Source of the DNA: Lentzea waywayandensis
GTDB taxonomy: Bacteria; Actinomycetota; Actinomycetes; Mycobacteriales; Pseudonocardiaceae
Length of the DNA stretch: 64,000 nt
Direction of reading: 5' to 3'
Assembly (NCBI RefSeq): GCF_900115955.1
Contig: NZ_FOYL01000003.1
Location: forward strand, 1-64,000
Shown here: positions 5,850 through 14,426 of the stretch, in pieces
Layout of the letters: each line of letters begins with the position of its first letter
Position numbering within the stretch: the first letter of the stretch is position 1
The notes under the pieces: generated by a model
What the model saw: the letters and a program-made list of their open reading frames with translations, nothing else
Told to the model about the DNA's origin: nothing
The model's database searches: none
Made by a program: the position numbers and the translations under genes

Positions 5850-7958
5850 TCACTGGGCTGCGGGCGGCTGACGCAGCGCGTCGGTGTAGCTGTACATGAA
5901 GCCGATCAGGTAGGTCGCCGCGTCGCCGGGCGAGTCGAACTCCGCGTAGAAGCGCCGATCGCTGTCATGCAGCCAGAACACGACATAGGTGTCCTCTTCG
6001 CGCACGAGGCACAGGGCGTTCTCGACGGCCGTGCCCAGCGAATAGCTGCGCTTGTCGAGGGCCAGGAACTCGGCGATGCCGTGCACGGCCTGCGCCGCGG
6101 TCTCGAACTCGCCCGCGAGTGCGGGTTCGAGCTCCGGCGCATCCGTCGCCACCGCCAGCGCGCGTGCTCGCACAGGTGACGACAACCGTTGCGGCAGTTG
6201 GTATCCCCGTTCGCGGATGTGTGCGAGGAACGACTGGTCCGGGGCGACGTCGTACTTCTCCAGGTAGTACGCCACCGTGCTGGGCCAGACCCAGCGACCG
6301 TCCGTGTGGAAGGCCATCGGCACTTCCCGCGCGCGCTCGGGGTCCATCCAGTCGCGGACGAGACCGCGTGACGCCAGCACCACGGTGGCGTTGGTCAGGT
6401 AGTCCAGCAACGCCTTCTTCTCACCGGGCACGACCGGCGAGCGGAACAGCACGGGCTTCTCGTCCTCGTCCATTCCGTCGAACACGCGCACGAGGTGGGT
6501 TTCCCTGTTGCCGCGTGCCGGCGACTCGGCGAACACCGACTTCGGCGGCCCTGCCAGCGTGAGCGTGCTGAGCGCTGCGGCCATCCATTCGGGCGTGGCC
6601 TGGGGCATCCGCGGGAAGTGGAGGAACTCGGTGCGCAGCAACTGGTCCGCGAGGTCCATGGGGCCGCGGTCGAAGTAGACGGCCCAGCGCGGTTCGGCCC
6701 GTGTGCTGAACTTCAGCTTCGGCCGCTCGCCCCTGGTGACCTCGTAGTGCGCGGTCGTCCAGGCGCCGAACGGGTAGGCGTAGTTCGCTGCCCGCAGCCG
6801 GTGGAACCACTGGCCGACCATGACGGGCGCGAACCAGCGGCGCTCGTGACCATCCGCATCGCGGAAGGACGCGGTCAGCTCCTGCCACGGTCCCAGCGCG
6901 TGGCACTCCACGACGATCGTCTGCCAGCCCCTGGGACAGTGCCGGGTGAGCAGAGCGGTGATCTCGTCCACCACGGCGTCGGCCTGGGCGGGCTTCTGGT
7001 CGGAGCCCGGAATCACCAGGTACGGCGGTGCCGCGTCGGTCACGTCGAGGGACGGGAGGAGGTTGAAGCGCATCTGCGCCAGCCGTTCGAACTCCCCGCG
7101 GGACTTGGTGACGAACTCCTTCGGCTTGCCGGTTTTGAGCAGTGCCACCTCAAGGTCGTCATCACTGACGCTGCGCACCTCGTACATGGAGCCATCGGTG
7201 CCGTGCGCCAACGCGAAGTGGGTGAAGTCCGACTCCACGAGGCTCTGCCCCAGCGGCTCAGGAGTGCCCGAACCGTCGTCGAACACGACGTGAGTCGCGA
7301 TCCGGTGATCGACCGTGCCGTGGGTGGTGGGCAGCAACCTGTTGTTCCACACCACGAAGTCACCCACGCCGAGTTCGGGCTCCGCCGCGGGCGTGGCGGC
7401 TGCGAGAAGGTCGGCTGCGGGGATCGTCACCGAGGCCACGGCCGGGACGCCGGGGTTGAGCCGGAGCAGCACCCCTTCGAGGGCGCCCAGATCGCTGCCA
7501 CGTGCCCGCTGCCAGCGCGACCAGTTGCCGGGCAGGCGTGCCTCGGAGGTGAAGACGTGCAGAACCTGGTCGTCGCCTTCCCTGGCGATGGCGAAGTGTC
7601 CGGGGTGTTCTTCGCGGTCGAAGGTGAAGACCTCCGCCTCCAGCAACGCGAGCGCCACGTCGGCGTCGGGCCCGTAGCCGGTCGCGGCCAGTTCGATCGC
7701 CCGCTCCAGCGCGTTCTCCGGCAGGGAGAGCTCGAGCGCACGAGGGCTCGGCCGGTACTTGGCGTTCGGGATGAACTCACCGATCTCGCCGCGGTCGTCC
7801 ACCGGGAAGGCGCCCCTGATCGCGAACGGCGGTACTGCGCCGTCGGGGTCGAACATCGGGTCGATCGAGTACAGGTGAACGCCGGGGCTCCGCTTGGCCG
7901 TCGCCCGCATGTTGTCCGTGATCTCGGGCGTGCCGAGTGCGTTGCCAGGCTTCGTCAT
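5850..7958 (-). CDS. 702-aa SseB-domain protein, candidate immunity protein for the adjacent toxin
   Basis: The N-terminal part (about residues 45-190) has the order of conserved blocks seen in SseB-type domains: PENALERAIELAATGYGPD, a hydrophobic strand, LHVFTSEA, and LRLNPGVPAVASVTIP. A middle part (about 325-450) has TRHCPRGWQTIVVECHALG followed by aromatic strands, loosely like DUF600/YezG-type immunity proteins. The C-terminus (about 560-700) holds TDGRWVWPSTVAYYLEKYDV and YVVFWLHDSDRRFYAEFDSP, resembling segments found beside actinobacterial secreted toxins. There is no signal peptide, so it is cytoplasmic. ATG 7958 overlaps the toxin stop (ATGA), the arrangement expected when an immunity protein must be co-translated. 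The immunity role is inference from position. Confidence 0.6.
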   Translation of the reverse strand: MTKPGNALGTPEITDNMRATAKRSPGVHLYSIDPMFDPDGAVPPFAIRGAFPVDDRGEIGEFIPNAKYRPSPRALELSLPENALERAIELAATGYGPDADVALALLEAEVFTFDREEHPGHFAIAREGDDQVLHVFTSEARLPGNWSRWQRARGSDLGALEGVLLRLNPGVPAVASVTIPAADLLAAATPAAEPELGVGDFVVWNNRLLPTTHGTVDHRIATHVVFDDGSGTPEPLGQSLVESDFTHFALAHGTDGSMYEVRSVSDDDLEVALLKTGKPKEFVTKSRGEFERLAQMRFNLLPSLDVTDAAPPYLVIPGSDQKPAQADAVVDEITALLTRHCPRGWQTIVVECHALGPWQELTASFRDADGHERRWFAPVMVGQWFHRLRAANYAYPFGAWTTAHYEVTRGERPKLKFSTRAEPRWAVYFDRGPMDLADQLLRTEFLHFPRMPQATPEWMAAALSTLTLAGPPKSVFAESPARGNRETHLVRVFDGMDEDEKPVLFRSPVVPGEKKALLDYLTNATVVLASRGLVRDWMDPERAREVPMAFHTDGRWVWPSTVAYYLEKYDVAPDQSFLAHIRERGYQLPQRLSSPVRARALAVATDAPELEPALAGEFETAAQAVHGIAEFLALDKRSYSLGTAVENALCLVREEDTYVVFWLHDSDRRFYAEFDSPGDAATYLIGFMYSYTDALRQPPAAQ

Positions 7959-10900
7959 GACGTGGTCCCCAGTGCATCAGTGGTGTGCGGCTCGTAGTGC
8001 GGGTTGGTGAAGGACTGCTTCGTCGGAACCCACTCCGTGCCGTCCCACTTCACCTCGATGGCCTCCTTGACGAAACGCCGGTCGATGCCGCCCAGGAAGC
8101 CGACCTCCGCCTCCTGGTCGACCGACAGCAACAGGTCCCGGTGGCCTTCTCGCTCCAGGGTGGCGAGCACGTCCAGGCCGCCTGGTGCGTCGATCACATA
8201 GTTGTACGCGACGTCTCCGATCTGGGGCGCCTGGTTACCGCCGAACTGCTTGCTCGTGTACCAGGTGGAGTCGCGGGTCACCGACACCATGCGGCCCGAG
8301 TTCGACGTGACCTGCTCGCGGGTCGTGCCGCCCTGCTTGTGCTCGCTGACGTGGAAGCCTTCGCCGAAGACCGTCGTCGGATGCCTGTTGTCGAACCGGT
8401 AGAGCTCTTCGCTGCTGATCCGCCAGGCGGCCTTGTCGCTGATGTCCTCGAAGTGCAGCGCGGCGCCGTCGGGTGCCGCCTGTGCTCCGTGGGCCCGTGC
8501 GTCGTCCGAGTGCGGATCGACGTAGTCGGTCGCGCCCTTGGCGATCGCGTCCTCACGCAGGTCGTGGGCCTTCTGAGCCCACTCGCGGCGGATGTCGGGC
8601 GGCGGCTCGAACCCGTCCAGGCGCGATCGGATGCCGTTCTTGTCCTCAGTCGCTGGGTACGGCGACGGCGGCAGCTCTGGCTTCGGTTCGGGCTCAGGCG
8701 CAGGTGTCGGCTCGGCTTCGCGGATCGGCTCGGCTTCGTGGACCGGCTCGCCTTCGTGGACCGGCTCGCCTTCGTGGACCGGCTCGGTGTCGTGGACCGG
8801 CTCGGTGTTGAGCACCGTGCCGGGAGCCTCGACCGGGTCCTGGATGCGTCCGGGCTCGTCCTCGATCCGATGGGACTGCTCGGGTGCCGGTGCCTGCTGG
8901 ACGGGCTGAGCCTGCGGGGGCGTGACGTCGGAACGTGTGCTCGGTACCGGGCTGTCGTCTCCGGGACGGTGCCACTGCACCTCGGACACGTCGGCCGGCC
9001 GAACGGGACGCCAGTCGTTGCCCGGTGCGGGCGGTTGCCAGTTCGGTCGCTGCTGTCCGGGGTTCGGCGGCAGCGGACGGCCGCTGTGCTGCTGCGGTGG
9101 TGGCAGCGGCGGCCGCTGCTGGCCGGGCGGTGGGAGCGGCGGCCGTTGCTGGTTCGGTGGCGGCGGGGAGAACCGCTGCTGGACCGGGCCCGGTTGCGCG
9201 AAACGCTGCGGACCGGGGCCTGGCTGCGGCACCGGGCCTTGCTGGGGGAACCGCGGCGGCATCTGCCCCGGCGGCGGACCAGCAGGGCGGCGTCCCTGGT
9301 TCGGCGGCGGAGGCATGGGTGGCCGCTGGCCGCGGTTCGGCTGCGGCCCCTGGCTCGGGGGCGGGGGCGGGGGTGGCGGCTGCCTGACCTGATGCGGCGG
9401 CGCGACATGGCTCGCGGGCACGAGCATCGCGTTGCCGAACCGGTCCTGGACCCACACCATCGGCTCGCCGCGGCGGTGCGCGCGCACGCCTTGCTCGGGG
9501 ACTTCGTCGCCCCAGGTGGGCGTGGTGCCCGGTGCGGTGGACCTGTCGTGCTTCGAACTGGTGCCGTCCGGCTTGAACGTCGCCCAGTCACCGTTGGGCG
9601 GCCAGCCGGGTGAGTCGCCGCCACGTTTGTGGTCGTAGTGCGTGGAGCTGGCGAACACGTTGCCCATGTCGTCGACCCACGCGTCCTTCGTGGGCGCCAG
9701 GACCTCGACGCCGAGCTCCTGGCTCAGCTTCGCGGCGAAACCGTCCGCCTTGGTGCCCGTCTGGCAGGACAACAGCCGGATCGGCTGCTTGCCGTCCCAG
9801 TCGCCGCTCGACCTGATGATGTCGGCGACGTCCTTCGGCGTCAGCTTGGCGTCGCCGATGTGCACGTTGTCCGCCGACCCGTGCACGTCGACGGTGTAGC
9901 GGTGCGGGTCAGGCGCGACCGTTGTCGCGGAGTAGACCGAGCTGTCCCTGCGGTTCCATCCCGCACCGGCGTTGTCGTGCAGCGACAGGCCTGCCTTGGT
10001 GTGCGCGGCGTGGTCCTGCAGGTGCTTCAGGTGCTCCGGCAGGGTGACCGGCCGCTTCTGCCGAGCCACCTCCTCGAGCTGGCTGCGCACCTGCCGTTCG
10101 TGGGGCTGGGCTGGTGCCGAGCGCTGGTCAGGCGGCGGAACGTGCGCCGCGGCGGCCTGCTGCGGTGCCGGCTGGTGCTGCGGGCCGGGTTGGGGTGGCT
10201 GTGGGTGTCGAGGGCCTGGCTGGTGCTGCGGGCCGGGCTGCGGTGGCTGTGCGTGTCGAGAGCCTGGCTGGTGCGTTGCCTGCGAGTGCTGAGGTCGTTG
10301 CGCGGGAGGTCCGCCCTGGTACGGCCGGACACCCTGGTTGTGCGGGGCTTGGGGTTGGTGGGCCGGGAAGCCCTGTTGTGCCGGGCCGGGCCCTGGGGAC
10401 TGCGGCGCGGCCTCGTTGTGACGGTTCGGCGGCGCGGTGAAGGGCGGCGGCGCGAGCGGGGCGGACGTCGCCGCCTGGTGGATGGCATCGCCTGCGGGAG
10501 ACCTGTGCTGTCCGGGCCCGGACAGATTCCCGGGCATGCCGGGTCCGCTGGTGGGATGCGGGCTCGGCGAGTGCGGCCCGGAGCCACCCGGCAGGTGGTT
10601 CGGGCCACCGAGGGGCTGACCACCGGGCGGGCCGCTGTGAACTGGGCCCGACGGACCGTTGTGAGCCGGGCTGTGCGGCGAGAGGCCGCCCGCAGCGGGC
10701 GAGTGACCGGGCGACACCGGCGGCGGGCCACCTGTCGCGGGCGACGAGGTGTGGCCACCTGCGGGTGGCACCGGGTTGCCGACGGCCGGAGCATGGCCTC
10801 CGCCGGGCACGGGACCGGTGCCGGGTGCCGAGGGGGAGTGGCCGGCGGTCGGCCCGGCGGCGTTGGGCGAGGAGCCTCCCCCGGCGGACGCCGGGGCGTG

Positions 10901-12346
10901 CCCGCTGCCCGTCGGGGACGGACCGTGACCCGGCGTCGGCCCGCCTGCGGGCGCTGTGCCGGCGGCACTCGTGGGAGAGGGGCCACCGCTGGGCGAATGG
11001 CTGCCGGCCGCTGCCGGAGTGCTGCTCGGCGAGAAGCCCCCGCCGCTCGACGGGGACGGGCCGCCCATCGGCGGGGCGGACGGCATCGACGTGCGTGCCG
11101 CTGCCGGAGCGCTGGAAGGCGCGTTCGACGCGGCTGGTGCCGACTGACCAGGGGACTGGCTGAAGCCCTGCGGTTGCGTGGATGGCGGGGGTGCTGCCGA
11201 TGCCGGGGTCGTGTCCGGGGTGGCGCGGTGTTGCGGTTGCTCGGTCGGTGGGGCCGCGTAGGACGTGTTCGTCGCGTCGGCGGTGCGGCGTGGCGGGGCT
11301 TCGGTGTCCGGGGCGGACGCAGAGGAAGGTGTGGTGGGCGGCGGGCCCTGAGGGCCGTCCACGCGTGGGGCGGCTTCTGGGCGAGGCATGGCGGACGGGC
11401 TTGGCATGTCGCCTGCCGTGGGGACGGCGAAGTCGGCGTTGACGCCCTCGATGCCGGACTTCATCCCCGAGACGCTGCCGCTCACGGCGCCCGAGGTGGC
11501 GCCGAACAGGGCGTTCTCGGCCTTGATGCCCTCTTCGCTCAGTGCGCCTTCGGCGAGGGCCGAGCCTGCGCCGGTGATGGCTTCCTCGGCGGCGTTGCGG
11601 CCGATGGAGCGGCCGATCGAGTCGCCAACGCCGTCGCCCAGGGCCTTGCCCATGCCGGCGCCCACGCCCATGCCGACGACGCCGGAGATCAGGCCCGACT
11701 TGGCGGCGTCGAGGGTCATCTTCGTGTCGAGGGTGTCGCGGGTGCCCTTGGCGAGCTGGATGCCCTGGACGGCCAGGTCGGTGGCTACCGAGGTGGCCAC
11801 CTCGATGCCCACCTGGAGGGCCAGTTTGCCGATGAGGTTGCGGCCCACCTGCTGCATCAGCTTCTGCACGAGTTGGCGGAAGACGATCTGCACGCCTGCT
11901 CGGGTGGCCAGTTGGGCCGGCACGATGCCCGCGGTCGAGGCGCCGAAGGACGCCACGGCGGACGCGATCATCATGGCGATCTGGATGGCCAGGATGACCA
12001 GGGCGATGATGATCGAGAGCTTCGCGTACTCGATCTGCATCGCGCAGTTGCGGCAGGCCGTCGACAGCTTGTCGGAGACGTCCTTCATCTTGGGGAGGGT
12101 GGCTTCCTCGCCCTTGACGAACTTCTCCCAGTACTTCTTGAACGCCTCGGCCGCTTCACCGTCCATGTTGGACGTCGCCTGCTTGACCGCGTCCTCGGCC
12201 TCGCGCATGGCGTCGTCGACGTCGGTGGCGGCCTGCTTCCAGACCTCGGCGAGTCGTTGCAGCGCCGTTTCGTCGCCTTCCGGCCAGCTGTCGCCCACCA
12301 CGATCGGGATGAGCCAGCGGACCTCGGCGGGCATCTCGATGCCCAT
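7955..12346 (-). CDS. polymorphic toxin: CpnT-like N-terminus, CPD-like protease, ADP-ribosyltransferase
   Basis: This 1463-aa protein has a modular build. Residues 1-105 form a helical WXG100/CpnT-like secretion domain (EMPAEVRWLIPIVVGDSWPEGDE). Residues about 108-140 are strongly hydrophobic, then comes a Gly/Ala-rich helical stretch to about 290. Long Pro/Gly/Ser-rich linkers span about 300-770 and 960-1215. At about 810-930 is a domain like self-cleaving cysteine protease domains, with DVHGSADNVHIGD (His near 822) and IRLLSCQTGTKADGFA (Cys near 861). The C-terminus (about 1290-1430) has the R-S-E pattern of mono-ADP-ribosyltransferases: LYRFDNRHP (Arg near 1317), RMVSVTRD (Ser near 1355) and QEAEVGFLGGI (ExE near 1412-1414). 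It would be exported by an ESX system, self-cleaved, and would modify a host or competitor target. ATG 12346 is chosen over a TTG three codons earlier because GGGGGA precedes it. Confidence 0.8.
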   Translation of the reverse strand: MGIEMPAEVRWLIPIVVGDSWPEGDETALQRLAEVWKQAATDVDDAMREAEDAVKQATSNMDGEAAEAFKKYWEKFVKGEEATLPKMKDVSDKLSTACRNCAMQIEYAKLSIIIALVILAIQIAMMIASAVASFGASTAGIVPAQLATRAGVQIVFRQLVQKLMQQVGRNLIGKLALQVGIEVATSVATDLAVQGIQLAKGTRDTLDTKMTLDAAKSGLISGVVGMGVGAGMGKALGDGVGDSIGRSIGRNAAEEAITGAGSALAEGALSEEGIKAENALFGATSGAVSGSVSGMKSGIEGVNADFAVPTAGDMPSPSAMPRPEAAPRVDGPQGPPPTTPSSASAPDTEAPPRRTADATNTSYAAPPTEQPQHRATPDTTPASAAPPPSTQPQGFSQSPGQSAPAASNAPSSAPAAARTSMPSAPPMGGPSPSSGGGFSPSSTPAAAGSHSPSGGPSPTSAAGTAPAGGPTPGHGPSPTGSGHAPASAGGGSSPNAAGPTAGHSPSAPGTGPVPGGGHAPAVGNPVPPAGGHTSSPATGGPPPVSPGHSPAAGGLSPHSPAHNGPSGPVHSGPPGGQPLGGPNHLPGGSGPHSPSPHPTSGPGMPGNLSGPGQHRSPAGDAIHQAATSAPLAPPPFTAPPNRHNEAAPQSPGPGPAQQGFPAHQPQAPHNQGVRPYQGGPPAQRPQHSQATHQPGSRHAQPPQPGPQHQPGPRHPQPPQPGPQHQPAPQQAAAAHVPPPDQRSAPAQPHERQVRSQLEEVARQKRPVTLPEHLKHLQDHAAHTKAGLSLHDNAGAGWNRRDSSVYSATTVAPDPHRYTVDVHGSADNVHIGDAKLTPKDVADIIRSSGDWDGKQPIRLLSCQTGTKADGFAAKLSQELGVEVLAPTKDAWVDDMGNVFASSTHYDHKRGGDSPGWPPNGDWATFKPDGTSSKHDRSTAPGTTPTWGDEVPEQGVRAHRRGEPMVWVQDRFGNAMLVPASHVAPPHQVRQPPPPPPPPSQGPQPNRGQRPPMPPPPNQGRRPAGPPPGQMPPRFPQQGPVPQPGPGPQRFAQPGPVQQRFSPPPPNQQRPPLPPPGQQRPPLPPPQQHSGRPLPPNPGQQRPNWQPPAPGNDWRPVRPADVSEVQWHRPGDDSPVPSTRSDVTPPQAQPVQQAPAPEQSHRIEDEPGRIQDPVEAPGTVLNTEPVHDTEPVHEGEPVHEGEPVHEAEPIREAEPTPAPEPEPKPELPPSPYPATEDKNGIRSRLDGFEPPPDIRREWAQKAHDLREDAIAKGATDYVDPHSDDARAHGAQAAPDGAALHFEDISDKAAWRISSEELYRFDNRHPTTVFGEGFHVSEHKQGGTTREQVTSNSGRMVSVTRDSTWYTSKQFGGNQAPQIGDVAYNYVIDAPGGLDVLATLEREGHRDLLLSVDQEAEVGFLGGIDRRFVKEAIEVKWDGTEWVPTKQSFTNPHYEPHTTDALGTTS
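8712..8812. repeat. 18-bp tandem repeat encoding hexapeptide EPVHxx
   Basis: Within the toxin gene, about five 18-bp units of the type GGCTCGCCTTCGTGGACC encode EPVHDT/EPVHEG/EPVHEA repeats that degrade to EPIREAEP. This acidic tandem linker lies between the Pro-rich region and the ADP-ribosyltransferase domain. It is liable to unit gain or loss. Confidence 0.75.
10171..10266. repeat. two 48-bp tandem units in the toxin's Pro/Gln-rich linker
   Basis: Units 10171-10218 and 10219-10266 match at 44 of 48 positions and encode a repeated PQPGPQHQPG-type segment; a partial third unit follows. Recent duplication within the linker is the simplest explanation. Confidence 0.7.
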
Positions 12347-12368
12347 GTGCGGCAATCCCCCCAGACTG

Positions 12369-12683
12369 CTAGCCGCTGATGCCGCGTGCGTTGAACGTGT
12401 CCTGCTGTTCCATCAGGTTCGCGGACTCTTCCAGGTTCTTCCCGATGTCCTGCAACGTCTTCGCGACCTCCGCCATCACCTTGCGGACGCCGTCGGACGC
12501 GGGGACGTAGTCGGTGCCGAACTTCTGGCCGGCCTCGTCGTTGCCCCAGCACTGGCCTTCCGCGTCGAGGCCGCCGGCGAGCGCGGTGGCCCGGCCGGCC
12601 ATGTCCTCGCCCGTGTTCACCATCTTCGCCGCGGCCGAGCGCACGCCGGCGGCCTCCATGTACGTGCGGCCACCTGCGCTCAC
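12369..12683 (-). CDS. WXG100-like small type VII secretion protein
   Basis: The 104-aa helical protein has a central CWGNDEAGQKFG turn in the place of the W-x-G hinge, with helices of about 40 residues on either side, the size and layout of WXG100/ESAT-6-like proteins. It would pair with, or chaperone, the WXG-like N-terminus of the toxin encoded 22 nt downstream, or be exported itself. GTG 12683 overlaps the stop of the YbaB-like gene (GTGA), so the genes are translationally coupled. No signal peptide. The family assignment rests on architecture and context; the hinge is W-G-N rather than a strict W-x-G. Confidence 0.7.
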   Translation of the reverse strand: MSAGGRTYMEAAGVRSAAAKMVNTGEDMAGRATALAGGLDAEGQCWGNDEAGQKFGTDYVPASDGVRKVMAEVAKTLQDIGKNLEESANLMEQQDTFNARGISG

Positions 12684-13237
12684 CAGCGGTTCCCCTTGCC
12701 CATGATCGAGTTGCCGCCGAAGTCCTCGTCCTCGTCGGTGGAGACCGCGCGCTGCACCGGGCGGGCCTCCTTGCGCAGCACCGAGGAACCGAAGTCCTCA
12801 TCGGACGGTGGGGGCGGCGGGGCCGGTTCGTCGCGTTGCTCGACCTTGAAGATGTCCTTGATCGACGGCGCGCCGGGCACGATGTCCGGCAGGTCCAGGA
12901 CGCCCTCTTCCGAGGTCAGCGGGGCCATGTGGGCGTTGACCTGCTCGCGCACGCTCTGCGCGGCGCGGCGGGCCACCTGCGTGATCGTCTGCGACAGCTG
13001 TTCGGGCGTGACCCGCTCGAAGGCGCGGGGCCCGAGCTCGAGCTTGTCCAGCACACCCGTCGAGTCCACGGTCACCACGACGTTGCCGTCGGGGGAGGAC
13101 GCCACACCGGACATCGCCGCGATCGCCGCCTGGGCGTCGCGCAGTCCGTCGGTGCGGTCCTTGAGCTCCCGCATCAGGTTGTCGAGGGTGCCGCGCAACT
13201 CTGCGTTACGAGTCGCTAGCTGATCGTCGTCGAGCAC
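12680..13237 (-). CDS. YbaB/EbfC-like protein of a type VII secretion context
   Basis: The 185-aa protein has a YbaB/EbfC-like fold over residues 1-105: a long N-terminal helix (NAELRGTLDNLMRELKDRTDGL), strands around DGNVVVTVDSTGVLDKLELGP, and a second helix (TPEQLSQTITQVARRAAQSVREQ). An acidic, Pro-rich tail follows. Proteins of this type (EspL-like) accompany ESX substrates in actinobacteria, probably as chaperone-like partners, whereas classical YbaB binds DNA. GTG 13237 begins the minus-strand toxin operon, and the next gene overlaps by 4 nt. No clear promoter was seen in the 45 nt between it and the lipoprotein gene, so it may be read from upstream. Confidence 0.75.
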   Translation of the reverse strand: MLDDDQLATRNAELRGTLDNLMRELKDRTDGLRDAQAAIAAMSGVASSPDGNVVVTVDSTGVLDKLELGPRAFERVTPEQLSQTITQVARRAAQSVREQVNAHMAPLTSEEGVLDLPDIVPGAPSIKDIFKVEQRDEPAPPPPPSDEDFGSSVLRKEARPVQRAVSTDEDEDFGGNSIMGKGNRW

Positions 13238-13282
13238 CCGGGAAACGTACCGAACCTGATCAGAAGGTGTCGGCCGAACGGC

Positions 13283-13744
13283 TCAGTTGGTGATGCAGAT
13301 CGTCTTCACCGGCTGCGAGTACGTCTTCGCGTCGTCCCCGTTGCACAGCGCCCGGTCGGACTCGCCGTCGACGACCTTCGCGACCTTTCGCGTCCCGGTG
13401 CCGCACGCCACCCGTTCGAAGTACTGGTTGACCGGCTTGAGGCAGTCGCCCTCCTGCACGTTGAGGACGTAGCAGAGGCGCGTCTTGCCGTTGGTCCTCG
13501 ACCGTCCCGACGACTCGGTCAGGTAATCACCGGTCGGGCACATCGTGCGTCGCTCACGCGAAGACACGCGGTACACGGCCTCCTGTGACGAACAGTCCAC
13601 TTCGGCCATCTCGACGTTCGTGTCGTTGAGGTCGACCTGTTTCGCGCACTCGCCGACGCCGGCCTGCTCCTGAAAGCCGGAGCACCCCGACGCGAGCAAC
13701 ACCAGCGCGGCGATCAAGGCAGCGGTCCTCGGCTTGACCTGCAC
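13283..13744 (-). CDS. secreted lipoprotein of unknown function
   Basis: Starting at GTG 13744, which has GGAG 8 nt upstream, the 153-aa product begins VKPRTAALIAALVLLASGCSG: two basic residues, a hydrophobic core and a lipobox-like ASGC with Cys near residue 22. The exported part contains several cysteines (CAKQVDLND, DCSSQ, TMCPTGD, CYVLNVQEGDCLKP, VACGTG, CNGDD, ICITN), suggesting a disulfide-rich domain like those of small actinobacterial surface lipoproteins. An upstream extension of the frame is rejected because it lacks a signal sequence. It may be co-transcribed with the toxin operon, since it is 45 nt upstream in the same direction. Confidence 0.72.
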   Translation of the reverse strand: MQVKPRTAALIAALVLLASGCSGFQEQAGVGECAKQVDLNDTNVEMAEVDCSSQEAVYRVSSRERRTMCPTGDYLTESSGRSRTNGKTRLCYVLNVQEGDCLKPVNQYFERVACGTGTRKVAKVVDGESDRALCNGDDAKTYSQPVKTICITN

Positions 13745-13821
13745 AGTGCGTTCTCCGTCACACGAGTAGCCTGGTTCCTGCGGGCATTGTCTACCGAAGG
13801 TGCTGGTGCGGTACCCCCGTT

Positions 13822-13851
13822 TTGACCCAGGTAGACGTGGGCGGGTATCTT
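13822..13851 (+). promoter_or_regulatory. candidate promoter of the rpsL (str) operon
   Basis: TTGACC (13822-13827) and TATCTT (13846-13851) are 18 bp apart, about 200 bp before rpsL and clear of the divergent lipoprotein gene. It is the best vegetative promoter match in the intergenic region and implies a long leader. Confidence 0.55.
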
Positions 13852-13956
13852 TGCTACTCGTGCCCGACCCATGTCGGGCCGCTCCGCGTGCCCGTGAGGC
13901 AGCGGTGTCCTCCACTCGCAGTGGCAGTTGAACTGTTGCTTGCGGACCTGGGGAGC

Positions 13957-13973
13957 GGGCGACACGCCCGACC
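13957..13973 (+). promoter_or_regulatory. conserved leader hairpin motif, rpsL copy
   Basis: GGGCGACACGCCCGACC lies in the rpsL leader, 79 nt before the start codon. GGGCG pairs with CGCCC around ACA. Nearly the same string recurs in the rpsJ leader at 18862-18880. A shared cis-element of ribosomal-protein leaders is inferred. Confidence 0.55.
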
Positions 13974-14051
13974 TCGGGTGCAGAGAGGGATCAAGAAACA
14001 AGTGGGTGAACCGCAAGGGGAACCCGTGAAGACGGAAGAAGCAGCCGGCGA

Positions 14052-14426
14052 ATGCCAACGATCCAGCAGCTGGTCCGCAAGGGCCGCCAGGACAAGGTGG
14101 CCAAGCAGAAGACGGCGGCCCTCAAGGGCTCGCCGCAGCGGCGCGGTGTGTGCACCCGCGTTTACACCACCACCCCCAAGAAGCCGAACTCCGCACTGCG
14201 CAAGGTCGCTCGCGTGAAGCTGACCAGCGGCATCGAGGTCACGGCCTACATCCCCGGTGAGGGTCACAACCTCCAGGAGCACTCGATGGTGCTCGTCCGC
14301 GGTGGTCGTGTGAAGGACCTGCCGGGTGTTCGTTACAAGATCATCCGTGGCTCTCTCGACACGCAGGGTGTCAAGAACCGCAAGCAGGCTCGCAGCCGCT
14401 ACGGCGCGAAGAAGGAGAAGAGCTAA
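14052..14426 (+). CDS. rpsL: 30S ribosomal protein S12
   Basis: The 124-aa protein is full-length S12, located at the decoding centre of the small subunit. It contains [18 protein letters not shown] with Lys43 and [12 protein letters not shown] with Lys88. Changes at these lysines give streptomycin resistance in other bacteria, so this allele looks like the sensitive type. It is the first gene of rpsL-rpsG-fusA-tuf, behind a roughly 200-nt leader with a conserved hairpin motif. Its stop overlaps the rpsG start (TAATG), coupling their translation. Confidence 0.99.
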   Translation: MPTIQQLVRKGRQDKVAKQKTAALKGSPQRRGVCTRVYTTTPKKPNSALRKVARVKLTSGIEVTAYIPGEGHNLQEHSMVLVRGGRVKDLPGVRYKIIRGSLDTQGVKNRKQARSRYGAKKEKS

